Assembly (NCBI GenBank): GCA_027452145.1
Contig: DAIDHB010000117.1
Span: 1 to 64,000, forward strand
DNA from: Planctomycetales bacterium
Lineage (GTDB): Bacteria; Planctomycetota; Planctomycetia; Isosphaerales; Isosphaeraceae
Direction: 5' to 3'
DNA: 64,000 nucleotides
Below are positions 33,301 through 42,238 of this stretch, in pieces. The position numbers and the translations under genes are program-made. Numbering within the stretch: position 1 is the stretch's first letter; every line of letters begins with the position of its first letter. The notes under the pieces were generated by a model. That model was not told the DNA's origin. It did not search any database and saw nothing but the letters and a program-made list of their open reading frames with translations.

Positions 33301-34294
33301 CTCCCTCCTTGTCGATCAGCTCGCCTGCCGCGACGTCCTTGTTCAGCCGGCAGACGAGCGTCAGCGCGGTCCCCTCGACGGCCGTCACGTGGCGGACGTC
33401 CTCGACGATCCGGGGCGGCATGCCGGTGTAGTCGGGGAAGGCCAGGTGGGCATCGGCGCGCTTGAGCTCGGGGTACTCGAACACCCGTACCCGATACGAC
33501 GGCGTGGTCCGGCCCTCGAACTCGACGCGGTAGCTCAGGTCCGAGGGGACCGACTCGATCCGGCCGGCGAACGCGGGGTCCTCGAGGCTGCGAGACATGC
33601 TCCGCCGCGGACCGCCGGGGACCTCGCCGTCGATCACGAGTGTTGCATCGGCGGGCGGTGCCGTGAGGAACCGGGCGACGACGAGCAAGGGGCTGCCGCG
33701 CTCGAGCTCGACGTCGCCGGGCTCGACCTGCACCTCGGAGGCATCCGCCTGCCAGCCCGGCCGCCTGCCGCCCTGTGCCGAGGTGCGCTCCTGGAGCACC
33801 AGGAACCCGATGACGCCGGCCAGGAGGATCAGGCCCCCCGCGTGGGCAAGCCCGGCGAGGCTCAGCTTCCACGATGGCACGGTCTGGTCCCAGTCGTGCG
33901 TGAGGCGGTGCGCGAGCGCCTCGCGGACGACGGTCGCCTGGAGAAACCCAAGCCGTCCGCCCGGCGCGGACTCGACCTCCTCGACGGCGGCCAGCAGCTC
34001 GGCGTTCAGCTCGGGGTGGACGCTCTCGATCCGCCGCGCCACCCACCGGGGATCGCGGGCCAAACGCGCGGCCAATAGCCCGAACACCAGCCAGCAGGCC
34101 CCCGCCACGAGCAGCAGGATCGCCGGGATCGCGCCGACTGGCAGGATCCTCGCCAGCGGACCCGGCCCGAACGCCGCGACCGCGCAGCCGACGAGCGCCA
34201 GCACCAGCCAGCAGGCCGCCAGCCCGGTCCAGAGGCGGACGCGGCGGAACCGAACGGCCACCTGCTCCAACGCCTGCCGCAACCTGGCGCTCAT
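30308..34294 (-). CDS. Giant DUF4175-like membrane protein with coiled coil and Gln/Gly-rich region
   Basis: A 1328-residue protein. Three hydrophobic segments lie in the first ~170 residues (ACWLVLALVGCAVAAFGPG, AILLLVAGACWLVFGLLAA, GGLILLAGVIGFLVL). A beta-rich region follows with the DUF4175-like phrase NKPPTIAITRPG. A long alpha-helical coiled coil comes next (about 650-1000: RELAQRQRDLNERLKEIQSA, ELRERMESEQNQQRMAEARQ). About 150 residues are then almost only Gly, Gln and Arg (GQQQGQQGGQQQGQRGG repeats, about 30745-31260), before a C-terminal domain with EELLDDPDWRADAARIRDRV. It is a structural partner of MoxR/vWA clusters by context. Both ends overlap neighbours by ATGA. Confidence 0.8.
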   Translation of the reverse strand: MSARLRQALEQVAVRFRRVRLWTGLAACWLVLALVGCAVAAFGPGPLARILPVGAIPAILLLVAGACWLVFGLLAARLARDPRWVARRIESVHPELNAELLAAVEEVESAPGGRLGFLQATVVREALAHRLTHDWDQTVPSWKLSLAGLAHAGGLILLAGVIGFLVLQERTSAQGGRRPGWQADASEVQVEPGDVELERGSPLLVVARFLTAPPADATLVIDGEVPGGPRRSMSRSLEDPAFAGRIESVPSDLSYRVEFEGRTTPSYRVRVFEYPELKRADAHLAFPDYTGMPPRIVEDVRHVTAVEGTALTLVCRLNKDVAAGELIDKEGAIPLVRDESQPHTYRAKLVLADPRRLKVRLLDAEGRTSPIEPEIAINVTRNKPPTIAITRPGHDVEVSPLEELELHARIEDDFGLVRHGISFSTGGGEPTDLALAAPKPKTAAGSAPPKGNPKPPLRVEAQHTIDFEAMKAVPDQLVSYTFWAEDIGPDGNVRRTSSDMFFAEVRPFEQIFRQGEQPSGSAEMEGQQGQNAQEAGQLVELQRQIISGIWKLIRRETRPQPTAEFVPDATTLRDSQKAVLDQASQLGERLRDPTSRAALEQALRAMKDAGVHLGQAVDGPSIPPLRPALTAAQTASQALLKLRAREIQVIRSSRQSRNSQSSSSSSRRQLQQLDLKPDENRFEEQRTARSQENQTQREREQAENRQVLNRLRELAQRQRDLNERLKEIQSALEAAKTPEARAELERQLKRLRDQQREILRDTDELRERMESEQNQQRMAEARQQVQEGRENLRKASEALEQGRIPQAVTEGARAGEKLNDLRERFRNETSNRFAEEMTRMRSDARRLDEEQKKINEKLEAWQKQPERSLRESDERKQLRQSSEQQTKKADEILDRMRKTTQDAEETEPLLARNLYDTVRQANEQKVAEALKATQQLVDAGIPEEASRAAQHAGRGVEDLRKGIEHAAESVLGDETAALRRARNELDDLADQVNREIARNNPQRNRPGQNPDNSNGQQRQPRPGQGQPQQGEARDNREGEAPSEPGAQQRDGQQRGQRGGQPQGERDGQQQGQQDGQQQGQRGGQQNGQQQGQRGSQQEGERDGQPQGQQDGQQQGQQQGQQGGQQQGQRGGQQQGQRGGQQQGQQQGQQGGQQQGGQDQNRDGQQQGGQQQGGQQQGGQPGERQGGGLRRGGNQDANRPERLGGERTADGPHGGPGGPITGGSFRQWSDRMRDVEELLDDPDWRADAARIRDRVRGAREEFRRHSKVPDWTRLNDLVTNPINELRQRIGEELRRRESPDALVPIDRDPVPPRFAEGVRRYYERLGSGR
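30745..31260 (-). repeat. Low-complexity coding repeat (Gly-Gln-Gln-Gln)
   Basis: Short imperfect units based on CTGCTGGCC / CTTGCTGACC (plus strand) repeat over about 500 bases and encode a GQQQG/GQRGG-rich linker in the DUF4175-like protein. The repeat is slippage-prone, so its length probably varies between strains. Confidence 0.8.
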
Positions 34295-36432
34295 GATGAC
34301 GGGTCCTCCGACGGGTTCTGGCTCTGGCGGGGGCGCGCGAGCCGCCCCGCCAGGCCGGTTTCGACGATCAGGATGCCGAGGGTCGCGAGGATCAGCCAGC
34401 GCCACATCTTCTGGCGCCCCTCGAGCTCGGCGTTGTGCATCTGCCGCTGGTGCTCCCGGTCCATCGCCTTCCGCTCGGGGCTGGCGAGCCGGCAGCCGAA
34501 CTGCTCGAGCGACTCGACGTTCCACGCCGAGGTCTTGCTCTCGGATGGGTCGAGGTTCACCACGAACGATCTGGGCACGTCGGCGCCGGTCACCGTGTAG
34601 ATCCCCGGCTCATCGGCCTGGTCGAACGTCGTAACCCTCGGCGCCAGGTTCACGACGGCGCCCGACGGCTTGCGGACCGACAGCCCGCGTGCCGGATCCC
34701 TCGGCGCCGGCAGCGTGATCCGGTCGCCGACCGTGCGTTCCTCGGCCTCGAACGGCCGGACGTCGCGGCGGTCGAGCATCGCCATCATCAAGGGGACGAA
34801 CTTCGATGACCGCGCGAGCTGGCTGTCCTCCCGGCTCCATCCGCTGGCCATCACCACGACGCTGCCGCGCTCGACGGGTGCCTCCAGAACGGCCGGGTCG
34901 CCGTCCTCGAACCGGGCGATCACGCGGGCTCGGGCCTGGTTCTCGCCCTTGCCCGCGAGGATATCGTCGCGGACCTTCCGGCGCTTCCAGAAGTGGACTT
35001 TAGTGAAGTCGCTGTACTGCGGCCCGGCGAACGGGGCGAACAGCGGATGGTCGAAGGCGATCTCGCCCAGCAGGGCGTCGCGCGTCGACCGGGCTTCCTC
35101 GATCGGACGCGGCGGCGAGTCCAGCAGCGCGCCGAGCGTTTCGCCGCTGCCGGGCCGGGCCGCGACATACAGCACCGTGGTGCCCGCCCGCGCAAGGTCG
35201 CGAAGGCGACGGGCGTTCTCGGCCGTCGTCTCGCCGGCGAGCACCGCCAGGCGGACCGGATGCGCGGGGTCGGCAGCGATCGGGGCCTTCGGCGACTGAG
35301 CCACAACCTTGACGGTCCGCCGGGGCGTATCGACGAACACCCGCATCAGGTAGAAGAGCAGGCCGCTCGGGTCGTCGGGACGGTCGTCGCCGAGGAACAG
35401 GACCGTGGCCTCTTCTCGCGGTTCGTCCAGCACATGGAGCGCATTATCAAACGGGGCCGAGTCGCCCGTGAGGACGATCGACTGGGGCGACTGCCCGCCC
35501 TCGGGCCGGGGAATGCGCACGACACGGCTCTCGCCAGGAGGGACATACGCATTCACCGGCTCGCCCAGCTTCTTCCCGTCCGCGGCGGCCCAGTGCAGGA
35601 CGAACTGGTCGCGGCTCGACGCGGCGTCATTGAAGACCCGCACGCGAGGCTCGGCGGTCGGCCCGGCGCCTGGTCCCTCGACCGACTCGGCCAGGCGCTG
35701 GAGACCGGCGTTCGAGGCGTCGTCGGCGACCGTCTTGATCTCGAGCTCGACATCAGTCGGCCATTCGAACTCGCCCAGCGCTTCGAGCCGGCCGCCCTGC
35801 TGGAGGTCGCTCACCAGCACGATCCGCCGCGGCATGCGGGCAGACCGGTCGCTCGAGTCGGCGACCTCCTCAACGGCGGCCACCGCGTCGACCAGCGCCT
35901 GGCCGAGATCGGTCGAGCTCCAGGTCGGCTCCAGGGCGTCGATCCTCGCCAGTGCGACCGCCCGGCCCTGGGGAGCCGTGAGCGTCGACGACTCGCGGAA
36001 CGTCAAGACCGGCCGGGTCGTCCGGTCGAAGGCGAGGACGGCGAGTTCCTCGGTCGGCCCACAATCCTCGACGGCGCGGCGGGCCGCGGCCTTCGCGCGG
36101 GTCCACAGGTCGCCGCGGCGGAGGCTCGCGCTGGTGTCGACCAGGATCGCCGTGCGCCTCGGGGCGTCCTCGGGCAGGGTCCAGCTCGCCGCCTCGCGGA
36201 GGAACGGCCGGGCGAACGCGAAGGCCAGCAGCGACAGCGCGGCCGCCCGAAGCAACAGCAGCAGGAGGTTGTCGAGCCGGCTGCGGCGGGTCAACTTCGG
36301 CGGCGACGGCGACAGGAACATCAGGGAGCTGAACGGCACCTCGCCCTTCGGCGCGCGGCGGATCAGGTGGAACACGATCGGCGCGGCGACCGCGAGCAGG
36401 CCCAGGAGATACAGGGGCGTGAGGGCGCTCAT
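34291..36432 (-). CDS. BatA-type membrane protein with vWA domain
   Basis: A 713-residue protein opening with the BatA N-terminal module (TPLYLLGLLAVAAPIVFHLI, GEVPFSSLMFL, LDNLLLLLLRAAALSLLAFA), which places two helices in the inner membrane. A von Willebrand A domain with MIDAS motif follows (AILVDTSASLRRGD, about residues 96-109). The rest holds a large domain with beta-rich stretches and a final transmembrane helix (WRWLILATLGILIVETGLAG). BatA proteins work with MoxR ATPases and DUF58 proteins in maturation of envelope or extracytoplasmic complexes. Both ends overlap neighbours by 4 bases (ATGA). Confidence 0.88.
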   Translation of the reverse strand: MSALTPLYLLGLLAVAAPIVFHLIRRAPKGEVPFSSLMFLSPSPPKLTRRSRLDNLLLLLLRAAALSLLAFAFARPFLREAASWTLPEDAPRRTAILVDTSASLRRGDLWTRAKAAARRAVEDCGPTEELAVLAFDRTTRPVLTFRESSTLTAPQGRAVALARIDALEPTWSSTDLGQALVDAVAAVEEVADSSDRSARMPRRIVLVSDLQQGGRLEALGEFEWPTDVELEIKTVADDASNAGLQRLAESVEGPGAGPTAEPRVRVFNDAASSRDQFVLHWAAADGKKLGEPVNAYVPPGESRVVRIPRPEGGQSPQSIVLTGDSAPFDNALHVLDEPREEATVLFLGDDRPDDPSGLLFYLMRVFVDTPRRTVKVVAQSPKAPIAADPAHPVRLAVLAGETTAENARRLRDLARAGTTVLYVAARPGSGETLGALLDSPPRPIEEARSTRDALLGEIAFDHPLFAPFAGPQYSDFTKVHFWKRRKVRDDILAGKGENQARARVIARFEDGDPAVLEAPVERGSVVVMASGWSREDSQLARSSKFVPLMMAMLDRRDVRPFEAEERTVGDRITLPAPRDPARGLSVRKPSGAVVNLAPRVTTFDQADEPGIYTVTGADVPRSFVVNLDPSESKTSAWNVESLEQFGCRLASPERKAMDREHQRQMHNAELEGRQKMWRWLILATLGILIVETGLAGRLARPRQSQNPSEDPSS

Positions 36433-37390
36433 GCCGGGCCTCCCCGGCGCGTGCCGCCGCCCGCGCGCCGACCCGGCCGCCGGGCCCGCCGCATCCGCGC
36501 CCGCAGCAGGTCAAAGAGCACCAGCTCGAGCGGCCGATCCGTCGTGATCGTCTCGAACTCGATCCCGAGGTCAAGGCACGCGCGCTGGACCTCGTCGGCG
36601 TGGGCGTTGAACCGGCGGAGGTACTCGGCGCGGGCCTGCTCGGGGTCGACGTACAGCTCCCGGCCGCTCTCGACGTCGCGGAACATCGCCGGCGCCGCGA
36701 ACGAGAAGCCGACCTCGGCCGGATCGAGCACGCGGAGCACGATCACGTCGTGCCCGCGCGAGCTGAGGTAGCCCAGCCGCGTCTTCAGCACCGAGGCATC
36801 CGCAAGCAGGTCGGAGATGAGAACAATCAGCCCGCGCTTGCGCACGGTGGCCGCGATCTCCTCGATCGGACCGGCCAGGTCGGTCGCCCGGCCCGAGGGC
36901 TCGCGCTCGAGCGCGGCCATGATCCGGCGCAGGTGGCCGGGACGATACCGCGCGGGCAGGAAGTCGACGATCCGATCCTCGAACGTGATCAGGCCGACGG
37001 CATCGCGCTGGGTCGCCAGAAAGTAGGCAATCGTCGCGGCCATGGTCCGGGCATACTCGATCTTGCTATAGGCCCCCGAGCGATACCCCATCGACCGGCT
37101 GGTGTCGAGCACCAGGTGGCAGCGCAGGTTCGTCTCGTCCTCGAACCGCTTGACGTAGTACCGATCCGACCGCGCGAACAGCTTCCAGTCGAGGTACCGC
37201 GGATCGTCGCCGGGCGTGTACTGGCGATACTCGCTGAACTCGACCGAGAAGCCGTGAAACGGGCTCTTGTGAATCCCCTTGATGAACCCCTCCACGGCGG
37301 CCCGCGCGCGCACTTCCAGACTCTTAATCCGCATCAATGTCTGCGGGTCAATCAGCGTGGCGGCCGAACTGGGCTGGAGCGCGGGCGCCA

Positions 37391-37391
<1 letters not shown>
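36429..37391 (-). CDS. DUF58 protein (vWA-like)
   Basis: A 320-residue soluble protein of the DUF58 family, partner of MoxR ATPases. The family signature is complete: GIHKSPFHGFSVEFSEYRQY, TPGDDPRYLDWKLFARSDRY, and the vWA/MIDAS-like HLVLDTSRSMGY followed by LIVLISDLLAD. Unlike many DUF58 proteins it has no N-terminal membrane helices. It presumably transmits the action of MoxR to the vWA membrane proteins encoded next. The start codon shares one base with the MoxR stop (TAATG) and its stop overlaps the BatA start (ATGA). Confidence 0.92.
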
Positions 37392-38398
<1,007 letters not shown>

Positions 38399-38485
38399 GC
38401 CGGAATCCCCTGGGGGTTGGTGCGTCGGGAGGAGCGTTCGGGCGGAGTCGCTCGGAGTCGGTTCCGGAAGGTCGGTTCCACCTTG

Positions 38486-38547
38486 GTAGGGTGGGTGAAA
38501 CCCACCGGGGGGAAGCCGCGGCAATTGGTGGGTTTCACCCACCCTAC
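38486..38547. repeat. Inverted repeat GTAGGGTGGGTGAAACCCACC
   Basis: GTAGGGTGGGTGAAACCCAC (38486-38505) and its inverse GTGGGTTTCACCCACCCTAC (38528-38547) face each other across a short spacer in the gap between the DUF4159 and MoxR genes. Each arm is itself palindromic at GTGGGTnnnACCCAC. It looks like another REP-like family inserted in the cluster and could partly terminate or process the transcript. Confidence 0.7.
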
Positions 38548-38563
38548 GGGACGCAAGAGGCTG

Positions 38564-39451
38564 TCAGTGGGTCATGGCATAGGTCACAATGTTGATGCCC
38601 ATCGGGTACGACTTCTTCTCGGAGAACTCGCGGAAATACTCCTCGTTCTCGGCCTCGCGCTCCCAGCCGTCGCCGAGGTCGGTGTTGTGGCAGATGATCG
38701 CCATCATCCGGCCGTTGTCGTCGAAGATGCCCCTGTAGTGAACCGTCTGCGAGTCGCCGCCGTGGTCTTCCCAGGTGGGCGAGCCGGGGCCGTACCACGA
38801 GCCGATGCCCGGCACCTGCGGCTTTTCCTTGAGCTGGTAGACGCAGCGGAAGATCTCGTGGTCGATGCTCAGCTCGGTCGGCTCGTACTTATCTTCGGGG
38901 AAGACGCGCTTGATCTGCTCGTAGAAGTTCTGCCACTGGTCATCGCCCCAGAAGTCGTCGACCATCAGGAAACCGCCGGAGAGGAGGTATTTTCGCAGCG
39001 CGGCGACCTCGTCGTCGGAGAACATGAGCCGGCCCGGCTCAATCATGTAGAGGAACGGATGGTCGAAGAGCTGCGGATCGGTCAGGCGGAGGAAGATCGG
39101 CTGAGGGTTCACCTTGATCGTGGTGAGCTGCTGGAGGCGAAACGAGAAGTTCAGGTCGCTGTCGGGATAGTCCACCGCCCAGTTTCCGCCGCCCCAGCCG
39201 CGGCCGTACCGCCGGCCGCCGCGCCCGCCCCAGCCGCCTCGGTAGCCGCCCGAGTCGTACTGGACGCGGACGAACGTGAAGACGTCGCGCTTGAAGCGTC
39301 CTTCATTCTTCCAGTTGGGCACGCCGTTGCGATCGTCGGCGAACTGACCCGGCCGGCCGCGAGGGCGGCGGCCGAACTGCGCCCAGGCCAGGCCGGATAC
39401 GACCGCGACCAGGATCGGGATCACCAGCAGCATCGCTCGGCGGCATTTCAT
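38564..39451 (-). CDS. DUF4159 exported protein
   Basis: A 295-residue protein with a signal peptide (AMLLVIPILVAVVSGLAWAQ, cleavage likely near residue 25). A Gly/Arg/Tyr-rich stretch follows (GGYRGGWGGRGGRRYGRGWG). The DUF4159 domain has the family phrases FSFRLQQLTTIKVNPQP, LRKYLLSGGFLMVDDFWGDD and FRCVYQLKEKPQVP. The family has a glutamine-amidotransferase-like fold of unknown activity and commonly sits with MoxR/BatA genes. The start overlaps the stop of the TPR/peptidase-MA gene (ATGA). Confidence 0.88.
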   Translation of the reverse strand: MKCRRAMLLVIPILVAVVSGLAWAQFGRRPRGRPGQFADDRNGVPNWKNEGRFKRDVFTFVRVQYDSGGYRGGWGGRGGRRYGRGWGGGNWAVDYPDSDLNFSFRLQQLTTIKVNPQPIFLRLTDPQLFDHPFLYMIEPGRLMFSDDEVAALRKYLLSGGFLMVDDFWGDDQWQNFYEQIKRVFPEDKYEPTELSIDHEIFRCVYQLKEKPQVPGIGSWYGPGSPTWEDHGGDSQTVHYRGIFDDNGRMMAIICHNTDLGDGWEREAENEEYFREFSEKKSYPMGINIVTYAMTH

Positions 39452-42039
39452 GGGCGGCTTCCCTGGTTCGGCGTCGGGTTCGCGGCGGGAGCGGGGGCGG
39501 GCTGGCCGGTCGCGGCATTCCCGGCCAGCTCGAGTAAAAGCTTGTGAGCGTCGAGGAATCGCGGAGCCTCCTCGAGCGACATCAGCACCTCGCGGCGGGC
39601 CTCGTCGCGGCGGCCCTGTTTCTGGAGCAGCCGGGCAAGGCGGTAATGCAGGTCGGACGGGTCGGACTCGTCCAGCCGGGCGACCGCGCGATAGGCGCCG
39701 ACGGCCCGGTCGAGCTGGTCCAGGCTCTCGGAGGCCACGGCAAGCCCGCGGTACGGCGCGGCGATCAACGGGTTGACGGCGAGCAATCGATTCGCGTCGC
39801 GGACGACCGCGTTCCAGTCATGCGCGGCTTCCTCGATCTCCAGCAGACGCAGGAGCGCCGGCGAGGCGCTGCCGTCGCGCGCCGCGAGCTCCTCGAGCGC
39901 CTTGCGTTCGGCGGCGGCGTCCGACTGCTTGCGGGAGATCGCGGCCAGCAGCATGTACGGATTCTCCGGCCCGACGTATTCGGGGTACAGCGACCGGAGC
40001 GTCTCGACGACCTCCCGGGCGCGCGCCAGCTTCCCTTCCTCAATCAGTTTGGCGGCCAGCCGTCGCAGGCCGGGGAAGCTCTTCGGGTGCTTCTCGACCC
40101 ACGCCGACAGGGCCGACGAGTCGGCCTCCGGGGGAAGCTCGGGCTCGTCCCAGCTCGCCTGCGGCGCCACGCGCTGGGCGCGCTGGCGGGCGAACGCGGC
40201 GAACCGCTCGTCTAACTGTTTCAGCGTCATCCCGGTCCGCCGCGGCAGCGCCTCGTTGATCGGCACGCCGGCGCCCAGGTCATCCAGCACTTGCTGGAGC
40301 GACGGTAATCCGGCCCGCTCGACCAGGAACTCGACCGCCAGCGCCGACTCGTAGTAGGCGAATTGCAGGTGCGTCGCCGTCTTGGCGCCGAGGAACGCCG
40401 CGCTGAGCTGGCTCAGGGGCGTCAGCTCCTTGCCGAGGATCATTTCGCGGAACTTCGGGCTCATCGGCGTCGCCCACGAGGGGTCGGCGCGCTCCTCCTC
40501 GTAGACCGAGATCCCCTCGCTGAGCCACCGCGGCATCTTGTTGCGCGTCTTGCTCAGCGTCACGACGTGGCAGAACTCGTGCCAGAGCACGGCCTCCCAG
40601 TTCGACGGGTGCGCCCCCTGGCTCGCCGGGCTATTGGCCGTGATCACCCGGCCGAAGCAGACGCCCAGCAATCCGTCGGCGCCCGGCAGGCCGAAGGTGC
40701 GCACGGCGAACTCGCGCCGCTGGGGGAAGATCTCGACGATCACCGGCGCCGGCGGCGAGGCGCCGTAGCGGGCAGCCAGCGTCTTCTTCGCGCGGGAGAG
40801 CAGCTCGAGCACCCGGGGGCCGTACAGGTCGGCCTCACGCGGATCCATCCGGACGACGAACCCATCCCCCTGGAGGGTCCGGAATGCGGCGATCCGGTCG
40901 TGCAGCGTGGAGAGGTTATAGGCGACGACGTTGTAGGCGTCCGCGGCGAAGATGCCGGCGGCGAGCTTCCAGCCCTCGTCCTCCTCGCCGAGCCGCAGCA
41001 GGTCCTGGCAGAGCTGGATCCTCGCCGGCTGGTAGTCACTGTCGAAATCGAGCGACTTGCGCTGGTAGCTCGACCCCTCGGCGAACCGGTACTTCTGCGA
41101 GAGCTTGCGACCGATCAGGTGATCGACCTCGGGATTGGCGGCCCAGTGCGCCAGCGCCAGCCGACGCGCCGCGGCCTCGCCCTGGGCGTCGTTCCGCAGG
41201 TGCGCCAGCACGGCGAGATACGCGAACGCCCGCGGCTCGTGCGGGTTGACCTCCTGCACTCTTTTGATGATCGCGGCCGCCTCGTCGTACTTCTCGGCGT
41301 CGACCAGATGGTCGACCCGCAGCAGCAGGCTATCAACGTGGTGCGGGTTGAGCTTCAGGGCCTCGGCCAGCTCCTTCTCCGAGCCCGACTGGTCCTCGGG
41401 CGAGTAGGCGCTCGCCAGCAGGAAGTGATAGTGCGGGTCCGCGGCGGCCTCCTTCGGCGCCTTGCGGAGGGTCTCGGCGGCCAGGGCGAAGTCCTGCTTG
41501 GCCAGGGCCAGCTCGGCGATCGCCAGATACGCATCGACGAGGCCGGGCTGTTCCTTGATGGCCGTGTCGTAGCACAGGTCAAGGACCTTCCGCGAGTCCT
41601 GCTTCATCAGGAGGAAGTAGCGGCCGATCGCGACCCGCGACTCGGGCGTGGCGAAGGTCTGGGGCGAGCCCTGGACGACCCGCTCGAGCTCCTCCATCAG
41701 CACGGGAACTGCGTCCGCCCGGCCGTTGTAGCGGAAGACATCGCGTGCCAGCAGCCGGAGATTGATGCTGGCGGGGAACCGGCGCATCCCCCGCTCGACG
41801 GTCTCCATCGCCTCGGCGTAGTGGCCGCGCCGCATCTCGGCGAGGGCCTTGAGGACCCGCCACCGCTCGCTCCAGCCGCCGACGCCGGCGATCTCCTCGG
41901 CGGCCATCCGGGCGCATTCGTCGTACTTGCCGGCACGGTACAGCGCCTCGCCGTCCTCGACCTCCGCAGCCGCCGCCCCGCCGGACGCCATGAGACACAG
42001 CAGGAGTACCCGGCAGCCAGAACGGGCGGAGAAGGACAT
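39448..42039 (-). CDS. Exported TPR protein with peptidase-MA zinc protease domain
   Basis: An 863-residue protein with a signal peptide (VLLLCLMASGGAAAAEVEDG). TPR repeats span about residues 25-380. A gluzincin-type metallopeptidase domain holds the zinc motif HEFCH at 487-491 and the third-ligand region WLSEGISVYEEE shortly after. A second TPR set follows to the C-terminus, which ends in a Pro/Ala-rich tail. It should degrade or clip peptides outside the cytosol; the substrate is unknown. I chose ATG 42039 because the signal peptide begins there; no strong Shine-Dalgarno is visible. It is the first gene of the MoxR-type cluster. Confidence 0.82.
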   Translation of the reverse strand: MSFSARSGCRVLLLCLMASGGAAAAEVEDGEALYRAGKYDECARMAAEEIAGVGGWSERWRVLKALAEMRRGHYAEAMETVERGMRRFPASINLRLLARDVFRYNGRADAVPVLMEELERVVQGSPQTFATPESRVAIGRYFLLMKQDSRKVLDLCYDTAIKEQPGLVDAYLAIAELALAKQDFALAAETLRKAPKEAAADPHYHFLLASAYSPEDQSGSEKELAEALKLNPHHVDSLLLRVDHLVDAEKYDEAAAIIKRVQEVNPHEPRAFAYLAVLAHLRNDAQGEAAARRLALAHWAANPEVDHLIGRKLSQKYRFAEGSSYQRKSLDFDSDYQPARIQLCQDLLRLGEEDEGWKLAAGIFAADAYNVVAYNLSTLHDRIAAFRTLQGDGFVVRMDPREADLYGPRVLELLSRAKKTLAARYGASPPAPVIVEIFPQRREFAVRTFGLPGADGLLGVCFGRVITANSPASQGAHPSNWEAVLWHEFCHVVTLSKTRNKMPRWLSEGISVYEEERADPSWATPMSPKFREMILGKELTPLSQLSAAFLGAKTATHLQFAYYESALAVEFLVERAGLPSLQQVLDDLGAGVPINEALPRRTGMTLKQLDERFAAFARQRAQRVAPQASWDEPELPPEADSSALSAWVEKHPKSFPGLRRLAAKLIEEGKLARAREVVETLRSLYPEYVGPENPYMLLAAISRKQSDAAAERKALEELAARDGSASPALLRLLEIEEAAHDWNAVVRDANRLLAVNPLIAAPYRGLAVASESLDQLDRAVGAYRAVARLDESDPSDLHYRLARLLQKQGRRDEARREVLMSLEEAPRFLDAHKLLLELAGNAATGQPAPAPAANPTPNQGSRP

Positions 42040-42149
42040 CGGAGGAGTCCCGCCTTGGTGGATGGAGGAATTCTCAGGTCGGCCGGAACCGTCGACGCGC
42101 CCATGCCAGGACCGCGGGAGAGGCGGCATGATCGATTCGATCCGATCCG

Positions 42150-42180
42150 ATTATAGACCGGCCCGGAACGGAATTGCCAA
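42150..42180 (-). promoter_or_regulatory. Candidate promoter of the long MoxR-type gene cluster
   Basis: On the minus strand TTGGCA (42180-42175) and TATAAT (42155-42150) are 19 bases apart. The -35 differs from TTGACA at one base and the -10 is perfect. The start of transcription would fall about 100 bases upstream of the ATG at 42039. The spacer is two bases longer than ideal. Confidence 0.45.
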
Positions 42181-42238
42181 GTGCCCGCGCCATGCCTTCA
42201 TCCACCGGACTCACGAATTCACGCCCGCCGGCGCCCGT

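Noticed and set aside
30503-34078. 1191-codon open frame on the plus strand, Leu/Ala-rich, opposite the DUF4175-like gene
   Set aside because: Complement of the Gln/Gly and coiled-coil coding DNA. The minus frame has overlaps with neighbours on both ends and family motifs.
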